NCBI GenBank assembly: GCA_963701325.1
Contig: OY969604.1
Span: 744,001 to 808,000, forward strand
DNA length: 64,000 nucleotides
Source of the DNA: Bog-756 sp963701325
GTDB lineage: Bacteria > Actinomycetota > Acidimicrobiia > Acidimicrobiales > RAAP-2
Reading direction: 5' to 3'
Both the position numbers and the translations under genes were made by a program. The first letter of the stretch is position 1. Every line of letters starts with the position of its first letter. The notes below the pieces were generated by a model that saw nothing but the letters and a program-made list of their open reading frames with translations, searched no databases and had not been told where the DNA came from. Positions 25,124 to 33,638 of the stretch are shown piece by piece.

Positions 25124-25569
25124 CGGTTGTCTCCTTCTGACGCCATGGCGGCATCGGGTCGAGTCTGGGATGGAACGTGGACGGTCGGCGTGTGTGCGAT
25201 CGGCGAGGGAACGGATGTGAGCGAGAGGGCGGCCGCGGGCGGTGCCGCCCGGTCCCGGGCCAGGCCCACGATGAGGAGCGTGAGAGCCAGGCACACGAAG
25301 AGGACCACCGCGCACAGCAGGGCGGTCCGCCGCCGCTGGCTCCTGGCTTGGCGAAGGGCTCGGCGCCCGTCGGTGGGTAGGTCCAACGTCGCAGGAACCG
25401 GATTGGTGCCGGCGGCCCCGGTGGCGTCGGTTCTGGCTATCACAGGATCCGGCGCGCCGGGCACCGGGACCAGCGCCGGATCTGTCACCGTTTCGTCAGA
25501 TGACTCTGTCTGGATGGCGACTCGTGCGGGGGTGCTGCCGGACTCGGTGGGAATCAACCGCACAGTCAT
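25120..25569 (-). CDS. Hypothetical single-pass membrane protein
   Basis: I do not recognise the family. The 149-residue protein has an acidic, Thr/Pro-rich N-terminal half, a short basic stretch (RQARSQRRR), one clear membrane helix (ALLCAVVLFVCLALTLLIVG) and a ~45-residue Ser/Pro-rich outer tail. The positive charges before the helix put the N-terminus in the cytosol. The ATG at 25569 overlaps the nadD stop as ATGA, and its own stop overlaps rsfS as TTGA, so it is translated between them. The tight coupling suggests a real gene, but no role can be given. Confidence 0.75.
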   Translation of the reverse strand: MTVRLIPTESGSTPARVAIQTESSDETVTDPALVPVPGAPDPVIARTDATGAAGTNPVPATLDLPTDGRRALRQARSQRRRTALLCAVVLFVCLALTLLIVGLARDRAAPPAAALSLTSVPSPIAHTPTVHVPSQTRPDAAMASEGDNR

Positions 25570-26162
25570 CTCCCAGTAGCGTACAGATCGCGCTGGGATA
25601 TGCAACGGATCACGCTCGCGGGGACGGTGCCCGAGACGGATTCTCCCTGCTCCAGGCGGGTGCGCAGGCCGGTGCTCGAGACGTCGAGCGGCTCCACCGG
25701 AACCAGGACCGTGCACCACCCCGGGGGGGTGGCAACGGGCGCTGCACCCGGTCGGTCCACCACGGCGAGGGTCACCAGGTCGCGCAGGGCCGACTCCTCG
25801 TGCCACGAGTCGAGCCCCCCGACCACGTCCGCGCCAACCACCACGAAGAGCTCGGCATCCGGTTGCCCGACGAGGAGCTCGCGCACGGTGTCCACCGTGT
25901 AGGACGGCCCGCCCCGGTCGAGCTCGATGCGGCACGCTTCGAGCCCAGGGTGGTCGGCCAGCGCGGCCACCACCATGGCGTACCGGTCCCCCGCCGGGGT
26001 GACCGGGCGATCCTGCTTCTGCCAGGGCTCGTTGGCCACGACCACGAGGAGGCGGTCGAGCCGCAGCGCGCGCTTGACCTCCTCGGCCACCTGGAGATGG
26101 CCGTTGTGGATCGGATCGAAGGTGCCACCGAAGATGCCGATGCGTGGTGCGACACTCGCCAC
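25566..26162 (-). CDS. nadD: Nicotinate-nucleotide adenylyltransferase
   Basis: Transfers AMP from ATP to nicotinate mononucleotide in NAD synthesis. The 198-residue protein has the nucleotidyltransferase motif FGGTFDPIHNGHLQVA, the FVVVGADVVGGLDSWHE substrate loop and the C-terminal DVSSTGLRTRL (ISSTxxR) motif. The GTG at 26162 falls just after the stop of the LLM gene; longer upstream frame is antisense-like. No strong ribosome binding site is seen, so translation is probably coupled. Confidence 0.93.
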   Translation of the reverse strand: MASVAPRIGIFGGTFDPIHNGHLQVAEEVKRALRLDRLLVVVANEPWQKQDRPVTPAGDRYAMVVAALADHPGLEACRIELDRGGPSYTVDTVRELLVGQPDAELFVVVGADVVGGLDSWHEESALRDLVTLAVVDRPGAAPVATPPGWCTVLVPVEPLDVSSTGLRTRLEQGESVSGTVPASVIRCISQRDLYATGR

Positions 26163-26163
26163 G

Positions 26164-27093
26164 TCAGGTGCCGGTGAGCGCGGCGACCACCGGTGCAAAG
26201 GCCTCCATCTCGGCCTCGTGCACCACCACATAGGAGAAGCCGAATCGCTCGCGCCGTTCGCGGAGCCGCTCGATGATCTGTTCGACCGTGCCGATGAGGG
26301 CGATCGGCGACCCGTCGACCTGTTCGGCGCTCACCCCCATCAGGCCGGCGAGACGCTCGAGGGCGCCGTCGCGGTCGGGCACGATCTGGACGATGAAGGT
26401 CAGCACCTGCAGCTCGAGCCCGTCGAAGCGCTCGCCGGCAGCGTCCTTGATCCATCCGACCCGCTGGTCGTAGTACTCGGCGGCCGCAGTGGCGAGGACT
26501 TCGGGACCCACGTGCCCGGCTGCCAGGCTCGGGTTGACCCCGACGATGTCGGCCTCCCGGGCAGCGATGCCGAGCACCCGGCGCCCTCCGCCGCCGATGA
26601 TGATCGGCGGGTGCGGACGGGAGTGCGGCAGGGGGGCGCCCATCGCCCCGTCGATGCGGTAGTGCTCACCCGCGAAGGTGGCGGTGCCGGACGTCCAGAG
26701 GGACTTGAGGATCTCGAGGCTCTCGGCCATGCGCGCAATCCGCACCCCGGGCGCGTCGTGGGCGATGCCCGACTGCTCGTAGTCGGTGGTCATCCACCCG
26801 GCGCCCAGGCCGAACTCGACCCGTCCCTCGGAGAAGAGATCGAGCGTCGCGATCTCCTTGGCCAGGACGATCGGGTGGCGGTAGTCGTTGCCGAAGACCA
26901 ACGATCCGACCTTCAGGGTGTCGGTGGCCTCGGCCGCGACGGTGAGGGCGACCAACGGCCCGAACTGGTCCTCGAAATGATCGGGGATGAACAGGGTCGA
27001 GTAGCCGAGGCCTTCGATGCGCCGGGCCAGATCTCGCCATGCGGGTCCGCTGGGGGCGTTCGACAGCTGTACGGCGAAGCGGAACGCGGGCAT
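26164..27093 (-). CDS. LLM-class oxidoreductase, probably F420-dependent
   Basis: A 309-residue luciferase-like TIM-barrel enzyme of the family that uses F420 or FMN. Features: LGYSTLFIPDHFEDQFGPLVAL, KVGSLVFGNDYRHPIVLAKE, GRVEFGLGAGWMTTDYEQSG, and IIIGGGGRRVLGIAAREADI. The sequence resembles the actinobacterial TIGR03621-type F420 group, from memory. The ATG at 27093 has TAGGCT seven bases upstream, so a leaderless mRNA is likely. Substrate unknown. It is divergent from the DAHP synthase gene with 38 bases between start codons. Confidence 0.87.
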   Translation of the reverse strand: MPAFRFAVQLSNAPSGPAWRDLARRIEGLGYSTLFIPDHFEDQFGPLVALTVAAEATDTLKVGSLVFGNDYRHPIVLAKEIATLDLFSEGRVEFGLGAGWMTTDYEQSGIAHDAPGVRIARMAESLEILKSLWTSGTATFAGEHYRIDGAMGAPLPHSRPHPPIIIGGGGRRVLGIAAREADIVGVNPSLAAGHVGPEVLATAAAEYYDQRVGWIKDAAGERFDGLELQVLTFIVQIVPDRDGALERLAGLMGVSAEQVDGSPIALIGTVEQIIERLRERRERFGFSYVVVHEAEMEAFAPVVAALTGT

Positions 27094-27100
27094 CGGTCGA

Positions 27101-27106
27101 AGCCTA
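27101..27106 (-). promoter_or_regulatory. Candidate -10 (TAGGCT) for the LLM gene, leaderless
   Basis: On the minus strand TAGGCT ends seven bases before the ATG at 27093. Its -35 would lie inside the start of the divergent DAHP synthase gene. Confidence 0.5.
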
Positions 27107-27119
27107 GGCGGAGAGGTCG

Positions 27120-27125
27120 TACGCT
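27120..27125 (+). promoter_or_regulatory. Candidate -10 (TACGCT) for the DAHP synthase gene, leaderless
   Basis: TACGCT ends six bases before the GTG at 27132, and there is no Shine-Dalgarno sequence. Together with the divergent box at 27101-27106 the two promoters overlap back to back. Confidence 0.5.
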
Positions 27126-27131
27126 GTTGAG

Positions 27132-28503
27132 GTGGTGATTCCCGCTCCGACCACGCATCCAGCCGGCGACTGGGCTCCCGACAGCTGGCGAACCAGACCG
27201 GCGGCACAACAGCCGGTCTGGCCCGACGAGCGCGCGCTCAAGCTGGTCCACACGCGCTTGAGTGGCCTTCCGCCCCTGGTCTTCGCCGGAGAGGCACGCC
27301 ACCTGACCGCCTCGTTGGGTGAGGCCGCCCGCGGGCGCGCATTCGTGCTCCAGGCCGGTGATTGCGCCGAGTCCTTCACCGAGTTCACGGCAGACGGTAT
27401 CCGCGACAAGCTCAAGATCATCCTCCAGATGGCGGTCGTCCTGACCTACGGCGCCGGCGTGCCGGTGGTCAAGGTGGGCCGGATCGCCGGGCAGTTCGCC
27501 AAGCCGCGCAGCTCGACCACCGAGCGGATCGGTGACCAGGTCCTCGACTCGTTCCGCGGGCACATGGTCAACGACGACCTGCCCGTCGCCGAGGGTCGCA
27601 TCCCCGACCCGACCCGTCTGGTCACCGCCTACCAGCAGTCCGTGGCGACGCTCAACCTGCTCCGGGCGTTCACCAAGGGTGGGTTCGCCGATCTCAGCCA
27701 GATCCACGCCTGGAACCAGGAGTTCGTGGCATCCTCGAGCCAGGGCCGCCGCTTCGAGGACATCGCCGACGGGATCGACCGCGCCCTGCGCTTCATGGAT
27801 GCCTGCGGCATCAACTTGACCGACGAGGACACGCTCCACCAGGTCGACTTCTGGACCAGCCACGAGGCGCTCATCCTCGACTACGAGGAGGCGCTGACCC
27901 GCCGTGATTCGCTCACCGGAGACTTCTACGACTGCTCGGCCCACATGCTCTGGGTCGGCGAGCGGACCCGCCAGTTGGACGGCGCCCACTGCGAGTTCCT
28001 CTCCGGCATCCACAATCCGGTCGGCTCCAAGATCGGGCCCGATGCCTCACCGGAGGACGCCGTGGCCCTCTGCGAGCGGCTCAATCCCGATCGGGTACCC
28101 GGGCGTCTGACCCTGATCACCCGCTTGGGCATCGACGCCATCGAGGACCGGCTGCCCCCGCTGCTCCGCGTCTGTCGAGGGGGAGGGATTCCCGGTGGTC
28201 TGGGTGTGTGACCCGATGCACGGCAACACCTTCACAGCCGAAGGGGGCCAGAAGACCCGCCGGTTCGACGACATCCTCGGGGAGCTGCAGAGCTTCTTCC
28301 GGATCCACCGGTCCGTCGGCACCTGGCCGGGCGGGGTGCACGTGGAGCTGACCGGGGACGACGTCACCGAGTGCCTCGGGGGCGTCGAGGACATCGCCGA
28401 GGACCAGCTGCACCAGCGCTACACGACCACCTGCGACCCCCGCCTCAACGGGCGCCAGTCGCTGGACCTGGCCTTCCGCATCGCCGAGCTGCTGGCCGGC
28501 TGA
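27132..28503 (+). CDS. Class II DAHP synthase, apparent one-base frameshift
   Basis: 3-Deoxy-7-phosphoheptulonate synthase, first step of the shikimate pathway, of the plant/mycobacterial class II type. Motifs: FVLQAGDCAESF, VVKVGRIAGQFAKPRS, DFWTSHEALILDYE, HMLWVGERTRQLDGAH, GIHNPVGSKIGP and, after the shift, VVWVCDPMHGNTF and ETGDDVTECLGG-like TGDDVTECLGG. The first frame ends wrongly at 28211; the rest continues one frame over to 28503. Removing one G from the five-G run at 28179-28183 gives an uninterrupted ~456-residue protein of family length. Starts at GTG 27132 or the adjacent GTG. Confidence 0.92.
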
Positions 28504-28684
28504 CGCGGCCGCCCGCGCCGGCAAGTGGGCGGAGAGGTGCGCAGACGTGCCCTCCATTGACCTGCCCGCGCCGACCGGCGAGACTGGGCTCGCCCGCCGG
28601 TCTGCTCGCGTCCTGTCCACGGCCTGCCAGCGTGGTTGCGACGTCCCGGCTGCCGACCACCCGACACCTGGAGACCACCCGATC

Positions 28685-30349
28685 ATGCCCGTTCCGCGTT
28701 CGCGCACCCGTCCTGCCGTGCAGTGTCCTCCATCCCACCTGGAGCAGCCGTCGTCCGGGCGTGCGCGACGTGCGCGTGCCTTCGCCGCCGTCCTCCTCGT
28801 CGCCCTGTTCCTGTGCGGCTTGCTGACCATTCCGGCCGGGTCCCCCGCCTCGGCAGCCGCTGGTGCGCCAACCGGTCGCGCCACCGCTCACACCACCGGA
28901 CACGTGTCCGCCTACTGGCTGGTCGCAGCAGACGGTGGGATCTTCTCGTTCGGCGGCGCCGGCTTCTACGGCTCGACCGGGGGGATGCGCCTCAACCAGC
29001 CGGTGGTCGGGATGGCCGGGACGGCGGACAGCCTCGGCTACTGGCTGGTGGCCTCCGACGGAGGCATCTTCGCCTTCGGCGACGCAGCCTTCCACGGCTC
29101 GATGGGCGCCACCCACCTCAACAGACCGGTCGTCGGGATGGCCGCGACGCCCGACGGCCGCGGCTACTGGCTGGTGGCCTCCGACGGAGGCATCTTCGCA
29201 TTCGGCGATGCCGGCTTCTACGGCTCGATGGGCGGCCATCCGCTCAACCAGCCGGTGGTCGGGATGGCCGCGACGCCCGACGGCAAGGGGTACTGGCTGG
29301 TCGCAGCCGACGGTGGCATCTTCGCCTTCGGGGATGCACAGTTCCACGGGTCGACCGGCAACATCACGCTCAACCAGCCCATCGTGGGGATGACCGCGGA
29401 CCCGAACGGGCACGGCTACTGGTTCACCGCAGCAGACGGTGGGGTGTTCGCCTTCGACGCCCCGTTCCTCGGGTCGCTCGGGAACGTGCCCCAGAGCCAC
29501 CCGATCGTGTCCATCACCGCCGACGCCGACGGGCAGGGCTACTGGTTCACCAACGACAACGGCGCAGTCTCCGCCTTCGGGGATGCCAGCTACTGGGGCT
29601 CCTCGCCCCAGGTGCTCAACGAGCCGGTGGTCGGTATGGCGGAGGCCACGGGCAACGGCAACTTCACCGGTTCCTCGTACGCGTCGGGGAGCTTCGGCTA
29701 CGACATCTCGAAGTACCAGTGCCCGTCTCAGGGCGGCACCCTTCCCCCGGCTCCCCACACCATCGGGATCGTCCAGGTGGAGGAGCCGGGATTCCTCAAT
29801 CCGTGCCTGGCGCAGGAGGCGAACTGGGCCGGTGCGGGGCTCAACCTCTACGTCTACTTGAACTACGGCATTGCCGCATCAAGCGGCAACCCGGCCTGCA
29901 ACACCGCTGACGATCCGAGCACCTGCAACTACGGGTTCACCGTCGCCCAGAAGGCTTTCGCCGACGCGCAGGCAGCCGGTGTCAACACCTCGGTCGCCTG
30001 GTGGCTGGACGTGGAGACGGCCACCAGTCCGGGGTGGTCCCAGAGCACGGTTTCCAACGCCTCACTCATCCAGGGAGCCATCCAGGGCCTGCAGTCCGAA
30101 GGGCTCAACAGCGTCGGCATCTACGCGAGCCCCGGGGTCTGGCCGAGCATCGCTGGCGGGTACCAGCCGAAGGTCCCCTATTGGGCGGCCGACTGGGCCG
30201 TGGATCCGGGGACGACGTGTGCCACCGTGACCTCGCAGTATCCCGACCTCCCCACAGGGCCGGTGCAGATCGTGCAGTACAGCTCGCCCAGCGCTGTGTT
30301 CCCGCTCGGGGGGATGAGCACACTCTTCGACGACGACTACGCCTGCTGA
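28685..30349 (+). CDS. Secreted protein: six 42-residue propeller-like repeats plus GH25-like domain
   Basis: A 554-residue exported protein. The basic N-terminus and hydrophobic segment (AAVLLVALFLCGLLTIPAG, ending SPASA) form a signal peptide. Residues ~75-325 are six repeats, each reading like GYWLVASDGGIFAFGDA...LNQPVVGMAATPDG, which suggests a beta-propeller. The C-terminal ~220 residues resemble the glycoside hydrolase family 25 / DUF1906 barrel: FGYDISKYQC at the first strand, WWLDVET carrying the Asp-x-Glu pair, GIYASPGVW and YWAADW. Cell-wall lysis or binding is an inference. The ATG at 28685 has GGAGA upstream. The 3' end overlaps the next, convergent gene by 13 bases. Confidence 0.85.
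   Translation: MPVPRSRTRPAVQCPPSHLEQPSSGRARRARAFAAVLLVALFLCGLLTIPAGSPASAAAGAPTGRATAHTTGHVSAYWLVAADGGIFSFGGAGFYGSTGGMRLNQPVVGMAGTADSLGYWLVASDGGIFAFGDAAFHGSMGATHLNRPVVGMAATPDGRGYWLVASDGGIFAFGDAGFYGSMGGHPLNQPVVGMAATPDGKGYWLVAADGGIFAFGDAQFHGSTGNITLNQPIVGMTADPNGHGYWFTAADGGVFAFDAPFLGSLGNVPQSHPIVSITADADGQGYWFTNDNGAVSAFGDASYWGSSPQVLNEPVVGMAEATGNGNFTGSSYASGSFGYDISKYQCPSQGGTLPPAPHTIGIVQVEEPGFLNPCLAQEANWAGAGLNLYVYLNYGIAASSGNPACNTADDPSTCNYGFTVAQKAFADAQAAGVNTSVAWWLDVETATSPGWSQSTVSNASLIQGAIQGLQSEGLNSVGIYASPGVWPSIAGGYQPKVPYWAADWAVDPGTTCATVTSQYPDLPTGPVQIVQYSSPSAVFPLGGMSTLFDDDYAC
28911..29660 (+). repeat. 126-base in-frame tandem repeats in the secreted protein gene
   Basis: Successive units begin with a Gly-Tyr-Trp codon trio at 29036, 29162, 29288, 29414 (each 126 bases apart) and 29537 (123 apart), with a diverged first unit from about 28911. 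Units two and three are near identical at DNA level, which points to recent duplication or gene conversion. Confidence 0.9.
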
Positions 30350-31191
30350 CTCCCGACGATCCTCCACGCGTCGGCCGCGCCGGTCGTGGGGACCTCCCCG
30401 TGCTCGCCGCGTCCGGTCGCCAGATGGTGGGCGCCGTCGTTGTACCCGAGCAGGCGCCAGCCGCCGGCATCGACCTCCCACGAGGTGAGCGAGGCGTGCT
30501 GGGTGCGCAGCTGCATGCGGGCGCCCTCGAGGCCGCCGGCGACCGGCAGTTTGGCCAGCAGCGAGGACTCGATCACCCCGGCGTGGCAGGCCACGACCAC
30601 CAGCTCGCCGGCGTGGCGGGACGCCAGAGCGTCGAGGGCACCGGACACCCGGTTCACGAACCCGGTCCAGCTCTCTCCCCCCGGAGCGAGGGGACGCCCA
30701 GGGTCGGTGTCCCAGTCGGGGACGCCGAAGCGGGCCGTGTACGCCGACCAGTCGAGGCCGTCGGCCTCCCCCGGGTGCAGCTCGCAGAGCGCGCACTCCT
30801 GGATCGGGACCGGGGGCGCCGACCGCCCGGCACCGTGGGCGGAGTCCGCCACCAGCGCCGGGGCGAGGAGGACCGCTGTCTCGACGGCACGGGGCAGGAT
30901 GCTCGCGTAGAGCGCGTCTGCCCCGGCCAGCTCGCCGGTCGCCGCGAGGCGGTCGCGCAGGACCGCGACCTGGGCGCGACCCAGATCGGTCAGGCCCGCG
31001 CACCCGATCGGCCCACCGCAGACCCCGGACACGTTGCACACCGCCTCACCGTGGCGGACGAGCACGATCCGGGTGGCCGAGCGGTCCGCCGGGGGGATGG
31101 TCCGGACCCCCGCCGGAGGCGGTTGGGGCGCGGGGCCTTCGGGGGCGCCGCTCCCGGCCCCGGCGAGGGCGTCGAACCCGTCGCCACTCAT
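30337..31191 (-). CDS. Histidine phosphatase family protein (phosphoglycerate mutase-like)
   Basis: A 284-residue member of the histidine phosphatase superfamily. The catalytic RHG motif is in IVLVRHGEAVCN, the second Arg in YASILPRAVETA, the acid in ECALCELHPGEADGLDW and the second His in VVVACHAGVIESS. A Pro/Ala-rich ~38-residue start precedes the domain. The substrate is unknown. Its ATG overlaps the stop of the VWA gene as ATGA, so it belongs to the MoxR-VWA unit. It ends tail to tail with the secreted repeat protein, sharing 13 bases. Confidence 0.87.
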   Translation of the reverse strand: MSGDGFDALAGAGSGAPEGPAPQPPPAGVRTIPPADRSATRIVLVRHGEAVCNVSGVCGGPIGCAGLTDLGRAQVAVLRDRLAATGELAGADALYASILPRAVETAVLLAPALVADSAHGAGRSAPPVPIQECALCELHPGEADGLDWSAYTARFGVPDWDTDPGRPLAPGGESWTGFVNRVSGALDALASRHAGELVVVACHAGVIESSLLAKLPVAGGLEGARMQLRTQHASLTSWEVDAGGWRLLGYNDGAHHLATGRGEHGEVPTTGAADAWRIVGSQQA

Positions 31192-32681
31192 GCGAGCTCC
31201 CCGACGAACTGCTCGAGCTGACGCAGGGTCCGGCACTCGACCACCTCGTCGCAGTAGGTCGCGTACTCCCCCACGATCGAGTCGCCCGAGTTCCAGTACG
31301 CCCGGGGCTCGGGGTTGAGCCAGTAGACGTGGCGGGCCCTCGCGCGCAGCTCCTTGACCACCCACGACCCCGTGGCGTGGTAGTTGTTTCGGGCGTCCCC
31401 GAGCAGCAGCACGCTGGTGCGCGGGGTGATCTCCTCGCCCCACCGCTCCCAGAAGACGGTCAGCGCGTGCCCGTAGTCGGAGTGCCCGTCGACCCACACC
31501 ACGTCGGCTTCGGTGTTGATCCGGTGGACCGCCTCGGTCGGGTCGTCGACCCCCTCGAAGAAGCTGGTCACCTCGTCGATGCCGTCGATGAACACGAAGC
31601 TGCGCACCTTGGAGAACTGCGCGCTGATGGCGTGCACCAGGTGGAGCGTGAACCGTGCGAAGGAGGCCACCGATCCCGAGATGTCGGCGATGACCACGAT
31701 CTCGGGCTTGGAGGGACGCGGGTAGCGGAACTTCGGGTCGACCGGCACTCCCCCGGTGGACAGCGAGTGGCGGACCGTGGAGCGGAAGTCGAGCGGACCC
31801 TTCCGGCCGTGCCGCCGTTTGCGTGCGAGGCGGACCGCAAGTTTGCGCGACAGGGGCTGGAGGGACTTGCGCAGTGCCACCAGCTCTTCGCGGGTGGCGT
31901 GCATCACGTCGATGTCCTCGGGCAGCGGCTTGCGGATCGACTTGGCCAGGGCCTCGCTGCCACGGTCGGCCACCAGCCGCCGCCGGATCTCGTTCTCGAT
32001 CTCCTTGCGGAGCTGGTCGATCCGGGACTGGTACTCGTCGCGCAGTAACCGTTCCTCGAGCGGGGTGAGGGTCACGTCGGGCCCGCCCGGGTCGTGGGCG
32101 CCGTCCTGGTTCAGTGCGGCCGTACTCTGCCGCGCCTGCTCGATGAGCCGGTCCAGGACCTGGTCGAGGTCCAGGTTCCGCAAGGTCCGGTAGAGGTAAT
32201 AGGTTCCCCCGACCGGCCGCCCGGCCTCCATCCCCGCGTAGCGGGACACCGCCTGGCGGGCGACGGCCGAGACCATCGAGCTGTTGGCACTGAGCAACGC
32301 CCGGTAGAGGAGGTCGGCGAGCTCGCCAGGGGTCATCCCCTCACCGCCGCCCCCACCGCTCCCCTGCCCCGCGCCGTCGCCCTGGCCGGGCAGCCCGGCG
32401 TCGTCGCCGTCCGCCGCGAGGTCCCCCGCCCCGCCCCTGTCCTCGGTGTCGATGCTGTAATCCGGGCCGCGGAGGGAGAAATAGATCTCGAAGGCGGTCT
32501 CGTAGGCCGGCCAGTGGGTCGAGGACTTCACCAGGCTCGCCCCGAGGGTGTACTTGATCGCCTCGCGGTCCTCCAAGGGAACATGGCGCAGGGCCTCCGC
32601 CGCATCGAGATGCTCGGTTAGGGAGACCGGGATGCCGGCGGCCCGCAGCTCGGCCACGAAGCCGGTGAGGAGGTCCAGCAC
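31188..32681 (-). CDS. VWA-domain protein, CoxE-like
   Basis: A 497-residue protein whose C-terminal half is a von Willebrand A domain with the MIDAS start IVVIADISGSVASFARF (DxSxS) and VWVDGHSDYGHAL. The middle is a charged helical region (RIDQLRKEIENEIRRRL). A Gly-rich linker splits the N-terminal part. Together with the MoxR ATPase just upstream (15 bases) this matches the CoxD/CoxE type of AAA+/VWA pairs, which act as metal-centre or complex maturation chaperones. No CO dehydrogenase or other client gene is in the window. Start is GTG at 32681. Confidence 0.88.
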   Translation of the reverse strand: MLDLLTGFVAELRAAGIPVSLTEHLDAAEALRHVPLEDREAIKYTLGASLVKSSTHWPAYETAFEIYFSLRGPDYSIDTEDRGGAGDLAADGDDAGLPGQGDGAGQGSGGGGGEGMTPGELADLLYRALLSANSSMVSAVARQAVSRYAGMEAGRPVGGTYYLYRTLRNLDLDQVLDRLIEQARQSTAALNQDGAHDPGGPDVTLTPLEERLLRDEYQSRIDQLRKEIENEIRRRLVADRGSEALAKSIRKPLPEDIDVMHATREELVALRKSLQPLSRKLAVRLARKRRHGRKGPLDFRSTVRHSLSTGGVPVDPKFRYPRPSKPEIVVIADISGSVASFARFTLHLVHAISAQFSKVRSFVFIDGIDEVTSFFEGVDDPTEAVHRINTEADVVWVDGHSDYGHALTVFWERWGEEITPRTSVLLLGDARNNYHATGSWVVKELRARARHVYWLNPEPRAYWNSGDSIVGEYATYCDEVVECRTLRQLEQFVGELA

Positions 32682-32696
32682 GATCGTGGCGAGGCC

Positions 32697-33638
32697 TCAG
32701 CCGACGGGGTCGACCGCAGCCAGCTCCTTGGCCGCCCGGTCGATGTCGGAGCGGTACTTGAGCAGGATGTGCAGGGTGTCCCGGGCCTGTTCGGCATCGA
32801 TGGACTCGACCCCGAGCACGACCAGGGTGCGCGCCCAGTCGAGGGTCTCCGAGACCGAGGGTGCCTTCTTCAAGTCGAGGGTCCGGATCGAACGGACGAT
32901 CCGCGCCACCTGGTCGGCGAGCGCCTCGTTGATGCCCGGCACACGGGTCTCGATGATCTTCCGCTCGCGCTCGAGGTCCGGGTAGTCGATGTGCAGGTAG
33001 AGGCAGCGCCGTTTGAGCGCCTCGGAGAGCTCGCGGGTGTTGTTGGAGGTGAGGAAGACCAGCGGGATCTGGCTGGCCCTCACCGTGCCGAGCTCGGGGA
33101 TGGAGACCTGGTACTCGGAGAGGATCTCGAGGAGCAGGGCCTCGGTCTCGAGCTCCACCCGGTCCACCTCGTCGATGAGCAAGACCACCGGCTCGGTCGA
33201 CTTGATGGCCTCGAGCAGGGGCCGGGTGAGCAGGAACTCTTCGGAGAAGATGTCCTCCTCGAGCTCCTGCCAGGCCGTCCCGGCGTCGGCCTGGATCCGG
33301 AGGAGCTGCTTCTTGTAGTTCCACTCGTAGAGCGCCTTGGACTCGTCGAGTCCCTCGTAGCACTGGAGCCGGATCAGGCGGCTCCCGGTGAGCAGTGCCA
33401 CCGACTTGGCCAGCTCGGTCTTGCCGGTCCCCGCCGGTCCTTCGACCAGGACCGGCTTGGCCAGGCGGTCGGCCAGGAAGACCACGCCGGAGATCCCGTC
33501 GTCAGCGAGGTAGCCGACATCGGCCAGCCCGGTCCGGACCGCATCGATGGTGTCGAAGCGCGGCGGGCCGGGCTCCGGGAATCCCGAGACGATCTTGCCG
33601 GTCGGCCGCAGGCCGCCGGCGGTCCCGTCGTGGGTCAT
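32697..33638 (-). CDS. MoxR-family AAA+ ATPase, CoxD-like
   Basis: A 313-residue AAA+ ATPase. Walker A is GPAGTGKT at residues 67-74, Walker B is VVLLIDEVDR, sensor 1 is PLVFLTSNNTREL and the arginine finger region is EALKRRCLYLHIDYPD. Residues 1-30 are a short disordered lead. MoxR ATPases work with VWA partners to remodel or activate protein complexes, and the partner gene follows directly. The ATG at 33638 overlaps the proA stop as ATGA. Confidence 0.92.
   Translation of the reverse strand: MTHDGTAGGLRPTGKIVSGFPEPGPPRFDTIDAVRTGLADVGYLADDGISGVVFLADRLAKPVLVEGPAGTGKTELAKSVALLTGSRLIRLQCYEGLDESKALYEWNYKKQLLRIQADAGTAWQELEEDIFSEEFLLTRPLLEAIKSTEPVVLLIDEVDRVELETEALLLEILSEYQVSIPELGTVRASQIPLVFLTSNNTRELSEALKRRCLYLHIDYPDLERERKIIETRVPGINEALADQVARIVRSIRTLDLKKAPSVSETLDWARTLVVLGVESIDAEQARDTLHILLKYRSDIDRAAKELAAVDPVG

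Noticed and set aside
28911..29660. CRISPR-like array
   Set aside because: The 126-base units are in frame, encode the protein repeat and have no spacers.
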